19,507 nt of DNA from JAIRMO01 sp046533115 (GTDB taxonomy: Bacteria; Spirochaetota; Spirochaetia; Treponematales; Breznakiellaceae), in the NCBI RefSeq assembly GCF_046533115.1, contig NZ_JAJQRC010000050.1, forward strand, positions 1 to 19,507. The letters run 5' to 3'. A program made the position numbers and the translations under genes. Shown piece by piece: positions 7,338 to 15,328 of the stretch; the first letter of the stretch is position 1, and every line of letters starts with the position of its first letter. Below the pieces are notes generated by a model, which saw nothing but the letters and a program-made list of their open reading frames with translations, had not been told where the DNA came from and ran no database searches.

Positions 7338-8498
7338 ATGACGGACCTATTTATGAACACCTATCACCGGTTGCCGGTAACCTTTGTCAAAGGGGAAGGG
7401 GCCTGGCTTTCGGATGTCAACGGAAACCATTACCTGGATTTTACCGCCGGTATCGCGGTGAACTGTTTGGGCCATGGGTACCCGGCCTTGGTAAAGGCTA
7501 TTTCGGCGCAGGCGGCGAGAATCAACCACGTGAGTAATTATTACCAGAGCGATGTATCCCTGGCCTTTGCGGAAAAACTGGTGGCCGCCTGTGCCCCGGC
7601 GGGGATGCAAAAGGTCTTTTTGGCCAATTCCGGGGCGGAGGCCAATGAAGGGGCCTGCAAAATAGCCCGGAAATACTCCTTTAAAAAATACGGCGGCGGA
7701 CGGCACCGGATCGTTACCCTGAAGGGGAGTTTCCACGGCAGGACCATTACCACCCTGGCCGCTACCGGGCAGGAAAAGTTCCACCAAAATTTTGGTCCCT
7801 TTACCGAAGGCTTCCTTTTTGTGCCCCCCGGGGATATAGACGCTTTGGATCGGGCCCTGGACCCTTCCTCGGTGGCGGGACTCCTCATGGAGCCGGTCCA
7901 GGGTGAAAGCGGTATCATCCCCCAGGAAGAAGCCTATATTAAGGCCGCGGCCCGGTTTTGTGCGGACCGGGACATACTCCTCATGTTTGACGAGATCCAG
8001 TGTGGGGTGGGGCGGACCGGAACCTTCCTGGCCGGTGAGGCCTACGGCGTGAAACCCGATGTAGTGACCCTGGCCAAGGGGCTTTCCGGGGGAGTCCCCG
8101 TGGGGACGGTCCTGGGGGGCAAAAAAACGGCGGATGTCTTTGAGGTTGGGGATCATGGTTCCACCTTTGGGGGAAACCCCCTGGCCGCCGCCGCGGGCCT
8201 GGTGGTGCTTGATACGGTACAAAAACCGCAATTTTTACAGGAGATCCGGAGGAAGGGGGACAAGATCCAGGAGATCCTCCGGTCCTGGAATCATCCGAAG
8301 ATCCGGGAGATCCGGGGCCGGGGCCTGATGATCGGGGTGGATATCACCGTGGAAGCCTGGCCGGTACTGGAGGCTTCCCTGGCCCAGGGGCTCCTGATCC
8401 TTTCCGCGGGGACCCATACCCTGCGTTTCCTTCCCCCCTATATTATCAGCGACAACGAGATTGGACAGGCGTTGAATATACTGCAGCAGGTGCTTTAG
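7338..8498 (+). CDS. argD: Acetylornithine aminotransferase
   Basis: A 386-residue class-III aminotransferase that converts N-acetylglutamate semialdehyde to N-acetylornithine with glutamate as donor and PLP as cofactor. The PLP lysine is Lys247 in VTLAKGLSGGVPVG. Other landmarks are NSGAEANEGACKIARKY (97-113), GSFHGRT (130-136), MEPVQGESG (184-192) and FDEIQCGVGRTG (217-228). Length is normal. It starts 10 bases after argB, with GAGGAG overlapping the argB stop region. It may also act in lysine synthesis as N-succinyl-DAP aminotransferase, as in some bacteria. The genes for the last steps (argF, argG, argH) are not in the window. Confidence 0.96.
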   Translation: MTDLFMNTYHRLPVTFVKGEGAWLSDVNGNHYLDFTAGIAVNCLGHGYPALVKAISAQAARINHVSNYYQSDVSLAFAEKLVAACAPAGMQKVFLANSGAEANEGACKIARKYSFKKYGGGRHRIVTLKGSFHGRTITTLAATGQEKFHQNFGPFTEGFLFVPPGDIDALDRALDPSSVAGLLMEPVQGESGIIPQEEAYIKAAARFCADRDILLMFDEIQCGVGRTGTFLAGEAYGVKPDVVTLAKGLSGGVPVGTVLGGKKTADVFEVGDHGSTFGGNPLAAAAGLVVLDTVQKPQFLQEIRRKGDKIQEILRSWNHPKIREIRGRGLMIGVDITVEAWPVLEASLAQGLLILSAGTHTLRFLPPYIISDNEIGQALNILQQVL

Positions 8499-8501
8499 GT
8501 A

Positions 8502-10601
8502 ATGGAAATGGTTGAATTGTTGGCCCCGGCGGGATCTCCTGAGGCATTGGCGGCTGCCGTGGGGGAGGGGGCCGACGGGGTTTACCTGGGGCTCAAGAGT
8601 TTTAATGCCCGGATGCGAAGCGCCAACTTTGCCTATTCCCAGTTTGAGGGGGCCCTCCGGACCCTGCACCGGATGGGGCGGAAGGTTTATGTAACGGTAA
8701 ATACCGTTTTTGAGCAGCGGGAAGCCGACCGGATGTATCAGCTCCTGAACTATCTGGCCGGTCTGGGCCCTGACGGCATAATCGTACAGGATTTTGGGAT
8801 CCTCCGAATGGTCAGGGATAATTTTCCTTCCCTTAAACTTCACGCCTCTACCCAAATGAATATTGCCTCCGCCCGGGGGGGGAATATCCTTTCCAAATAC
8901 GGGGTTTCCCGGGTGGTTCTGGCCCGGGAACTCAGCCTGGGGGAGATTCGGGATATCCGGGAAAAAACCAACCTGGAACTGGAGATTTTTGTCCACGGCG
9001 CCCTCTGTGTAAGCGCTTCGGGGTTGTGTCTTTTTTCGAGTTTCCTGGGGGGAAAGTCCGCCAACCGGGGTATGTGTACCCAGGCCTGCCGCCGGATTTA
9101 CCGGGATGGGGAGGGACAGGGACAGGGTTATTATTTTAGCCCTTCGGACCTGCAGCTTTTGGAGCGGGTTCCTGATTTAATAGAAGCCGGGGTGAATTCC
9201 TTCAAGATAGAGGGGAGGATGAAAAGTGCCGAATATGTGGGAACCGTGGTGGCCGCCTACCGGCGGGTACTGGACGGCCTGGGGGGTAATCCGGAAAAGG
9301 TAATCGCCGAAGGGCTTGCCATCCTTCGGAATGATTTTGCCCGGACCAAAACGACCTTTTATTTTGACGGGGCCTATACCGGAACGGGCGGAGCGGCTGC
9401 CGCGGAAAGGGATCAAGGGCTTCCGTGGCTCAAGGCGGATCAGGACGGAGGCACCGGGATAGCCCTGGGGACCATCCTCAAGACCCGGGGCAGCGGTGAG
9501 GACCGCCGGGGCCTGCTCCCCGCCGGGGTCCTGTCGCCAGTGGTCGGGGATTCTATCCGGCTGCACCGGGCGGACGATTCGGAACGCCGGTCCCACCGGA
9601 TACATTTTGTTGAGGATGAGGGAAAAAACCGCTGGGTTTCCATTCCCGAGGGGTTTGATACCGGAGATTCGGTTTATCTTATCCAAACCAAGGGTATGTC
9701 CAAACGGTATCCCCCGGTGCTGTCTAAAAATTCAGAGGGGTTCCGCCGTTTACCGGGCCGGGAAAAAGCCCCGGAGATAACCCTGCCGGGGCTGAAAAAG
9801 AGTGAAACCAGGGCCTTCCCCGAGGGGTTTTACGGGGCGGTCTCGGAAATCGAGGCCCTGTATATACTCCAGGCGGTCCGGCCGGTACGGGTACTCCTGG
9901 CCTACAACCGCCGTACCGCGGATCATCTTTTGGGTAAAAAGCCTTCCCTGCCCTTTAGTCCCGGGGAAATCATCCTGGCGCTGGATCCTTATTTTCCCCA
10001 GGCTCGGGAAAAAGTCCTGGAAGAAGAGATTCCGCTGCTTATGGAGCAGGGGTATTGCCAATTTGTGGTCAATAATCCGGGACATTTTTCTTATTTCCGG
10101 GGCAAAGCCGCTTCCCTTATTGCCGGTCCTTACCTGTATACCTTTAACCGCTGGGCCCTTGCTTTTGTTGCCTCCCTGGGTACGGACTTTATGGTTTCTC
10201 CCCTGGAAAATAACCGTCAAAACCTGGAACGTACCGTTGAAGCCGGCCGCAGATCAGGGGTCTTTATCACCCTGTTTGCCTATCCGGCCCTGTTCCGAAT
10301 CCGGGCCAATCTGGGGGGGGTGTATCATTTTAGTAAATTTCAGGATAACCGGGAGGAATCCTTCCGGCTTATCAATACCGGCGACGGTTCCCTGGTTATT
10401 CCGGAGCAACCCTTTTATATCGGCGATAAAGTACCCTTTCTTAAAACAGCGGGGTTTAACCGCTTTATCCTGGATTTTTCAGGCCCCCCCTTAAAGAAAA
10501 AGGATTACAAGGACATTATGACCGCGGTCCGAAACGCCCTTCCCCTGCCCAATACCTGCCGTTTTAACTGGAAAGACGGATTTTACACGCCCCAGGAGTA
10601 G
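8502..10601 (+). CDS. Peptidase U32 family protein, RlhA/YdcP-like
   Basis: A 699-residue protein whose first half is a U32 domain: ELLAPAGSPEAL, GADGVYLGLKSFNAR, LHASTQMNIAS and the signature EIFVHGALCVSASGLCLFSS (161-180). The second half fits the DUF3656-type extension of long members. Cys169, Cys176, Cys192 and Cys196 (GMCTQACRR) are the family's conserved cysteines and may hold an Fe-S cluster. Long bacterial members such as E. coli RlhA (~650 residues) are needed for hydroxylation of 23S rRNA C2501, and shorter TrhP acts on tRNA. Proteolysis, the older label, is less likely. It begins 3 bases after the argD stop, so it is co-transcribed with the arg genes. A metabolic link is not obvious. 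Confidence 0.85.
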   Translation: MEMVELLAPAGSPEALAAAVGEGADGVYLGLKSFNARMRSANFAYSQFEGALRTLHRMGRKVYVTVNTVFEQREADRMYQLLNYLAGLGPDGIIVQDFGILRMVRDNFPSLKLHASTQMNIASARGGNILSKYGVSRVVLARELSLGEIRDIREKTNLELEIFVHGALCVSASGLCLFSSFLGGKSANRGMCTQACRRIYRDGEGQGQGYYFSPSDLQLLERVPDLIEAGVNSFKIEGRMKSAEYVGTVVAAYRRVLDGLGGNPEKVIAEGLAILRNDFARTKTTFYFDGAYTGTGGAAAAERDQGLPWLKADQDGGTGIALGTILKTRGSGEDRRGLLPAGVLSPVVGDSIRLHRADDSERRSHRIHFVEDEGKNRWVSIPEGFDTGDSVYLIQTKGMSKRYPPVLSKNSEGFRRLPGREKAPEITLPGLKKSETRAFPEGFYGAVSEIEALYILQAVRPVRVLLAYNRRTADHLLGKKPSLPFSPGEIILALDPYFPQAREKVLEEEIPLLMEQGYCQFVVNNPGHFSYFRGKAASLIAGPYLYTFNRWALAFVASLGTDFMVSPLENNRQNLERTVEAGRRSGVFITLFAYPALFRIRANLGGVYHFSKFQDNREESFRLINTGDGSLVIPEQPFYIGDKVPFLKTAGFNRFILDFSGPPLKKKDYKDIMTAVRNALPLPNTCRFNWKDGFYTPQE

Positions 10602-10650
10602 GGGTTTGCTGCGCCTGCGGGGGAAACTGCCCCAGGTTCTCTTGCGGGGC

Positions 10651-11292
10651 TTACCAAAAACATGCCTCCAGGTAAAGGCAGAGGGCATGGTATACGGGAA
10701 GGTGTAATTCCTGTACCTCATAGGTTTTTGTTCTGGGCACCTTGATACAGACATCGCAGCGTTGTTTTAAGACGCCTCCGTCTTTTCCGGTCATGCCCAG
10801 CACCCGCATGCCCTTAGCCTGGGCAACCAGGGCGGCATAATAAATATTTTTTGCGTTACCCGAAGTGGAAATTCCCCAAAGGATATCCCCTTCGGCGCCG
10901 TACACCAGGGTCTGCTGGGCGAATACCTGGTAGGGATCCACGTCGTTTCCGAAAGCGGTGGACAGGGCAATATGGCCGGTTAAATTAATCGCCGGAATGC
11001 CCCCCTGTAATGAACGGGCCAAGGTTTCACCCTTTTCACGGTCCAGGGCCCGGAGCTTCTCCCCCAGCGCCGCCGCCAGGGGCCGCGGCCGGCAAAAGGA
11101 TTTTACCAATTCGCCGGAAATATGATCCGCGTCCGCCGCGCTGCCTCCGTTACCGCAGAGGAGAATTTTTTTTCCTTCCCGGATCCCCTTTTCCAGGAGC
11201 TCGCCGGCAAGCACTAGGTCCCCGGCGCAGGGGGCCAGCTCGGGATACCGTTCAAAGAGTTCGTTAAAAATGGGATGATAATTCTTCATCAT
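10651..11292 (-). CDS. gmhA: SIS-domain sugar isomerase, GmhA-like (sedoheptulose-7-phosphate isomerase)
   Basis: A 213-residue single SIS domain. Landmarks are LLCGNGGSAADADHISGELVKSF (GmhA-type phosphate loop), LQGGIPAINLTGHIALSTAFGND, the second serine loop GISTSGNAKN, and the C-terminal VQELHLPVYHALC, whose His matches the catalytic His region of GmhA. GmhA makes D-glycero-D-manno-heptose-7-phosphate for LPS heptose. Treponemes often lack normal LPS, so another glycan or phosphosugar may be the target. It is a little longer than usual (~190 residues) through an insert around residues 70-90 (ALGEKLRALDREKGETLAR). AGAGG precedes the first of two ATGs. It converges with the U32 gene (49 bases) and lies downstream of ssb. 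The symbol is by similarity only. Confidence 0.82.
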   Translation of the reverse strand: MMKNYHPIFNELFERYPELAPCAGDLVLAGELLEKGIREGKKILLCGNGGSAADADHISGELVKSFCRPRPLAAALGEKLRALDREKGETLARSLQGGIPAINLTGHIALSTAFGNDVDPYQVFAQQTLVYGAEGDILWGISTSGNAKNIYYAALVAQAKGMRVLGMTGKDGGVLKQRCDVCIKVPRTKTYEVQELHLPVYHALCLYLEACFW

Positions 11293-11310
11293 AAACCTCT
11301 TATCGGTGGA

Positions 11311-11344
11311 GCCGGTTTCAAAACTTGAGTTTTTTGAAACCGGC
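11311..11344. repeat. Inverted repeat, GTTTCAAAA-type hairpin copy C
   Basis: GCCGGTTTCAAAA (11311-11323) pairs perfectly with TTTTGAAACCGGC (11332-11344): 13 bp around an 8-nt loop, the longest copy here. It lies between the ssb stop and the gmhA-like start, 19 nt upstream of that ATG. On the minus strand no T-run follows it, so it is not a standard intrinsic terminator. Confidence 0.85.
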
Positions 11345-11380
11345 TTTGGAAATAGTGCAACTTTTAGTCGTTACTGTCTA

Positions 11381-11809
11381 TTAGAAACTTACCGGTTCTA
11401 ATATTTCTTCCTCCTCGACCGGTATTTCTGAAAAAGCTTCATCCGCCACGATGTTTCCGGATACGGGTTCCTCCTCTTTCTTAAAATCAGGACGGAATTC
11501 CACATGTTCCGCCACGATGGTAACCTTGGATCTCGGTTTTCCATCGGTTCCGACCCAGCGATCCTGTTTTAACCTGCCCACAACCCGTACCCCCCTGCCT
11601 TTGTGACCCAGGTTATAGCAGCTTTCCGCCAGTTTCGACCAGGTTTCCACGTCAAAAAAGCCCACTTCTTTTTCCAATACCGAATCTTGTCTAAAGAAAC
11701 GATTTGAAGCAAGGCTGAAGGTACAAAGGGGGGTCCCTTTGGCCGTGGAACGGAGAAGGGGGTCCCGAACCAGGTTACCTTCGATCAAGATGGAGTTGAG
11801 GTTATTCAT
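11381..11809 (-). CDS. ssb: Single-stranded DNA-binding protein
   Basis: A 142-residue protein with one OB fold: LNSILIEGNLVRDPLLRSTAKGTPLCTFSLASNRFF, FFDVETWSKLAESC and GRGVRVVGRLKQDRWVGTDGKPRSKVTIVAEHVEF. These match the N-terminal domain of bacterial SSB, which coats single-stranded DNA in replication, repair and recombination. The linker is short and acidic. The tip reads EEEEILEPVSF, not the common DDDIPF; the acidic-hydrophobic character that binds partner proteins is kept. GGGAGG lies five bases before the ATG. It is not next to rpsF/rpsR here, unlike in many bacteria. The 151-base spacer upstream has a GC-rich palindrome (11833-11854, CCGGCG/CGCCGG). Confidence 0.94.
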   Translation of the reverse strand: MNNLNSILIEGNLVRDPLLRSTAKGTPLCTFSLASNRFFRQDSVLEKEVGFFDVETWSKLAESCYNLGHKGRGVRVVGRLKQDRWVGTDGKPRSKVTIVAEHVEFRPDFKKEEEPVSGNIVADEAFSEIPVEEEEILEPVSF

Positions 11810-11960
11810 AAACGCCTCCCGCTAATGTAGATCCGGCGGTTTACGGCGCGCCGGTCATGGATTCCCTGGGGGCTTACATCCGACGGATCCGTAAGCAGCC
11901 GGAGCATATCCATGATACCTCTTATATGGATCCGGCATGCATGACGCTTCAATAGGGAAC

Positions 11961-13847
11961 TTAAATTCTTCTGTTTTGCAGCAAATTTATGATATAAAGC
12001 TTAATGTAGGCGATGAGCGCATCGTAGTCGCCCAATTGCTGCAAGGTCGAGGATTCCGAGACAAAGGACTCGGCGGTCTCTTCAAGAAAATCCCGGGTGA
12101 TCTTTGGTTTTTTGGGAAGCCGCATGAGCTGCCGCATCCGGTCAGAGATATAGGAATTAACATCCTCCACCAGATTTTTTCGTGCCTGGGGATTAAGCCG
12201 GGTATTCCAGCGGGCTTCATGATCCCCCAAGGTTTCGGCCAGGGTTTTTCCCTGGGGGATAAGTTCCGCCGCCATATCCTTAAGGACGGATGATAAATTA
12301 GTATTAGTATCCAGGTAAGATTCCGGTTCCAGGGTTTCTTCATCATCTTGAGCATTTTGGGCGTTTTTTCGTTTACCCAGGTTTTTAAAGAAAGTTATAA
12401 TATGGACCAAGATGGGGATAGAATACCAGAAGGGCAGCAGCATTCGGGAGTCGGAGAGGATCGCCCTTCGGTCAAGCAACAGCAGTACCGAAAGGGGGAG
12501 TACCTTTCCGTCTTCAAAAAGCTTGGAGGTTTCCGAGAGTTTGGTACTTTTTTCCAGTTCGTGATAGGTCAGGGCCAACTTATTGTCCCGTAAAAGTATG
12601 AGCAGCATGGGGTTTACTTTTCTTGTCATCTGGTGTAATAATCGCTCAAAATCTTCATCATTATCCATTGCGGGCTCCCGATCATAGGCCTTGAGCAGTT
12701 TGAACCAGCGTTCCGAAACCATTTTTTTTACCCCGGGACGGGCATCGGTAAGAAACCGGGAACAGAGGAGCAGGATAACGGTTTTTTTTACAAAAAACTG
12801 TTCCCCGGCCGGATCATGGACGATAAGCAATTCCGGCAGTTCGTTTTCCGCATGTTCGGTGACTTTTGTTTTAAGAAAGGTTTCCAGATCTTCCTGGGAA
12901 TACTGCCCTAAAAGAGGGATCCCCTTGCTGTCGCTGAATTTCATAATGGCGGACAGATTATACAAATAGGGGGGTTTGTCAAAACAGAGGCCCAGGTTTT
13001 TTAAAGCGGTTTCCCGTGCTTTGGCCCGGACCACCTTATTGGTGTGATAATTATTCAGAATTTCCAGAATATAGACCGCTTGCAGGATCGCGATATCCCG
13101 GACGGTTAACTCGTTTTTCTGGAGTACTTCACCTTTGACGAGGTTACAGAAAAAAGAAAAGAAGAGGAAGGAAAGCTCTCCCCCGGATTCTATGCTGTAC
13201 AAACAATTCATGGGCTGGGTCATCATATAGTTGATCATATCCTTTAAATAATCTTCCCTCCCCTGGAACCGGGAGATCATTTTGCTTTGGATATGCTCCT
13301 TGTTACCCTGGACCCACAGATATTTCTGAACTTTGAGCATGGTCATTTCGGACAAGCGCCGGGGAATCAGATCCGATAGAATGATCATATCGGGCAGGTC
13401 CCGGGGAAAGGTAAATTTAATAATGGGTAAAATCGTTTCCTGGGGATTCTCCATATATGGGCCCAGGTCATGCTCTATATACAGGACCCGCAGCTGATCC
13501 GGGGCGATATTCAATTTGAGGGTTTTTTCATCGGGAAAGGGCATTTCCGCGGTTTCCCCGGCCGTATAGGCCTGCCGAATGACGTTTATATAAAAGGTGG
13601 AAAGAAAAATTTGCGTTTCCTTGGTATTGGTATTCAGTTTACATTTTTCTTCTTTCACCAAAACCGGCAGGATTTCCCAGATTTTTTTCTCCGTATTCGT
13701 ACTCCAGGGGAGCCATTCCGGATGAGCCGCCGATAAACGTTGGGCGCTTTTTTCCACATAGTGGATAAATTTATCCAAATCAATATAGGGGGAATGAAAT
13801 TTTTTCGCATAGGATTCTAATAAAGTATAAAGATCAATATCTGCCAT
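11961..13847 (-). CDS. Large protein of unknown function, probably spirochaete-specific
   Basis: A 628-residue open frame with normal codon use for the window and no competing frame of similar quality, so it is very probably real. I recognise no domain. It is mostly predicted helical, has no signal peptide, and is rich in Leu, Lys and Glu. Hydrophobic patches at ELSFLFFSFFCNLV and LPFWYSIPILVHIITFF (about residues 480-500) could be one membrane segment or buried helices. After the latter comes an acidic, low-complexity linker (KNAQNAQDDEETLEPES) and a charged C-terminal helical section. The start ATG 13847 has no clear ribosome site. It lies upstream of ssb, 151 bases apart and possibly co-transcribed, and is divergent from the CDF transporter. 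Confidence 0.8.
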   Translation of the reverse strand: MADIDLYTLLESYAKKFHSPYIDLDKFIHYVEKSAQRLSAAHPEWLPWSTNTEKKIWEILPVLVKEEKCKLNTNTKETQIFLSTFYINVIRQAYTAGETAEMPFPDEKTLKLNIAPDQLRVLYIEHDLGPYMENPQETILPIIKFTFPRDLPDMIILSDLIPRRLSEMTMLKVQKYLWVQGNKEHIQSKMISRFQGREDYLKDMINYMMTQPMNCLYSIESGGELSFLFFSFFCNLVKGEVLQKNELTVRDIAILQAVYILEILNNYHTNKVVRAKARETALKNLGLCFDKPPYLYNLSAIMKFSDSKGIPLLGQYSQEDLETFLKTKVTEHAENELPELLIVHDPAGEQFFVKKTVILLLCSRFLTDARPGVKKMVSERWFKLLKAYDREPAMDNDEDFERLLHQMTRKVNPMLLILLRDNKLALTYHELEKSTKLSETSKLFEDGKVLPLSVLLLLDRRAILSDSRMLLPFWYSIPILVHIITFFKNLGKRKNAQNAQDDEETLEPESYLDTNTNLSSVLKDMAAELIPQGKTLAETLGDHEARWNTRLNPQARKNLVEDVNSYISDRMRQLMRLPKKPKITRDFLEETAESFVSESSTLQQLGDYDALIAYIKLYIINLLQNRRI

Positions 13848-13923
13848 AAGTAAAGAATAAACGTTATTTTAAAATTGAGCAATCATTTTGTAGAAATCGT
13901 TGATATCTTATGGTATATTGAGC

Positions 13924-13954
13924 CGGTTTCAAAATTCGGTTAATTTTAAAACCG
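13924..13954. repeat. Inverted repeat, GTTTCAAAA-type hairpin copy D (one mismatch)
   Basis: CGGTTTCAAAATT (13924-13936) pairs with AATTTTAAAACCG (13942-13954) with one C/A mismatch: 12 of 13 pairs, loop of 5 nt. It sits between divergent genes, 37 nt upstream of the CDF start and 77 nt from the start of the 628-residue gene, so it cannot be a terminator for either. Confidence 0.7.
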
Positions 13955-13991
13955 ATTTGATGGTATAGTAAGGTAAGGAGGTAACCTTCGT

Positions 13992-14969
13992 TTGTCCGAA
14001 TCGACCTTATCCGCCCCGGGACCTGCCGGCAGGGGTGGTATTATAAAAACGGCGGCTATTTCAGCCCTGGCGGGAAACCTGTTCCTGGCGATCCTTAAAA
14101 TTGGTTTTGGGATATCCTCAGGAAGCCTGGCCGTATTGGGGGACGGCATGGATTCATCGGTGGATGTGCTTATCGCCCTGATGTCCCTCCTGGTATCGGT
14201 GGTCATTTCCCGGCCCGCCGACGCGGGTCACCCCTGGGGGCACGGCAGGGCCGAAACCGTGGCCACCGCGGTCCTTTCCTTTATCCTGTTTTTTGCCGGC
14301 GCCCAGCTCATCCTCAATGCGATTTTGAGCTTCTTTTCCGGCAGTATTCGGGAGGTTCCCGCCCGGGAGGCCCTGTATATCACCGTGGTTTCCATAGCCG
14401 GAAAATTGGTGCTGGCCTGGAGCCAATACCTGTTCAGCAAAAAAGCCGCTTCGGCCATGCTCAGGGCCAATGCCAAGAATATGGCCGCCGACGTGATCAT
14501 CTCCCTGGGCGTCCTGGGGGGGCTGGGCTTATCCCTGTTTTTTAAGAATGGGGCCATTGATTCCGCGGCGGCGATTCTGGTGGGGTGCTGGGTTATCAAA
14601 TCGGCGGTGGGTATTTTTATCGAAGCCAATGCGGAACTTATGGACGGCGGCTCCGGAACCGCCTCCTACCGGGCAATTTTTGACGCGGTCCATTCGGTAG
14701 CCGGCGCGGGCCGCCCCCACCGGGCCAGGATGCGGCGGATAGCGGGTTTTTGGGACATTGATATGGATATCGAGGTGGATCCGAACCTGACGGTATATGA
14801 GGCCCACCGGATCGCATCCCAGGTGGAACGGGCGATTAAGGAGCGGGTGGAGGGGGTCTATGATATTATGATCCATGTGGAACCCGCGGGAAATAAGGAA
14901 AATGAGGGGTTTGGGCTTTGTGAAGACACCGTAAATGGGGATTACGAGCCGCAAAACGTGGAAAAGTAA
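13992..14969 (+). CDS. Cation diffusion facilitator (CDF) family metal transporter
   Basis: A 325-residue protein with about six membrane helices and a C-terminal cytosolic domain ending DIMIHVEPAG, as in CDF exporters (CzcD/FieF/YiiP). These use the proton gradient to export divalent metals across the inner membrane. Family landmarks are GSLAVLGDGMDSSVDV and GHPWGHGRAETV. In helix 2 the site is Asp54-x3-Asp58. In helix 5 the usual His-x3-Asp of zinc transporters is Asn163-x3-Asp167 (KNMAADV), so zinc should not be assumed; manganese, iron or cobalt are open. The start is TTG 13992, after a full anti-SD match AAGGAGGTAA at 13975-13984; no ATG or GTG fits better. It is divergent from the 628-residue gene. 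Confidence 0.9.
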   Translation: MSESTLSAPGPAGRGGIIKTAAISALAGNLFLAILKIGFGISSGSLAVLGDGMDSSVDVLIALMSLLVSVVISRPADAGHPWGHGRAETVATAVLSFILFFAGAQLILNAILSFFSGSIREVPAREALYITVVSIAGKLVLAWSQYLFSKKAASAMLRANAKNMAADVIISLGVLGGLGLSLFFKNGAIDSAAAILVGCWVIKSAVGIFIEANAELMDGGSGTASYRAIFDAVHSVAGAGRPHRARMRRIAGFWDIDMDIEVDPNLTVYEAHRIASQVERAIKERVEGVYDIMIHVEPAGNKENEGFGLCEDTVNGDYEPQNVEK

Positions 14970-15224
14970 CCACGAACCACTCGAACACCACGAACAAAGA
15001 GGAAGATCGGGAGGAGGGAGGTGGTGAGAAGTGAGGAATTATGAAAGTTGGTATCGGATGCGGTTTAGATGATAAAAACATGACTTTCAAATGAAAAGTT
15101 TGTGAGGTTTGTGGTTTTTTCTGTCCTTTGTAGAGACTGAGCATTGCCGGGGATATTCCCCGTTCCCTTGCATTCTGCGCTCCATCGTGGTATCCTCGTG
15201 GTAAATCTTGACGAGGAGGCGGGT
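14970..15224. other. Gene-free spacer with decayed repeats
   Basis: No convincing gene is seen. The left edge has a direct CACGAA-rich run (CCACGAACC, ACCACGAACA, 14970-14996), and 15098-15120 has TTTGTGAGGTTTGTGG, roughly its reverse complement, which suggests a degraded inverted repeat pair. A purine-rich run with GAGGAGGGAGG (15011-15021) recurs at 16485-16495. A perfect palindrome CGGGGATATTCCCCG lies at 15148-15162. Minus-strand frames here are open only because of the repeats. Confidence 0.5.
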
Positions 15225-15302
15225 ATGGCGTATTCCAGGATGGTTGATCTGCGGGCTGCGGCAAAAGAACGCCCGCTTACCCCCCCCCAATATGTAGCAT
15301 AA
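15225..15302 (+). CDS. Possible 25-residue small protein
   Basis: ATG 15225 is preceded by GAGGAGG (15213-15219) with five bases between, one of the best ribosome sites in the region. The peptide reads MAYSRMVDLRAAAKERPLTP and ends QYVA before TAA. It is basic, with no signal or membrane segment. It may be a true small protein, a leader, or the intact start of a gene that has lost its 3' part. I know no family. The repeat-encoded frame begins 26 bases after its stop. Confidence 0.35.
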   Translation: MAYSRMVDLRAAAKERPLTPPQYVA

Positions 15303-15328
15303 TTTCAATAACCAGTACCCCATATATC

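Noticed and set aside
4149..8996. Long minus-strand open frames opposite argC, argJ, argB, argD and U32 (for example 4149-4952, 5223-5918, 7347-8231, 8235-8996)
   Set aside because: They lie antisense to genes with clear catalytic motifs, are rich in Gly/Pro/Arg, lack ribosome sites and arise from high G+C codon bias.
10602..10650. Terminator between the convergent U32 and gmhA-like genes
   Set aside because: A GGGG/CCCC pairing is possible, but the stem is short and interrupted, with no T-run on either strand.
11311..11344. Hairpin C as the ssb terminator
   Set aside because: No T-run follows the stem on the minus strand, and related hairpins lie between divergent genes where a terminator makes no sense.
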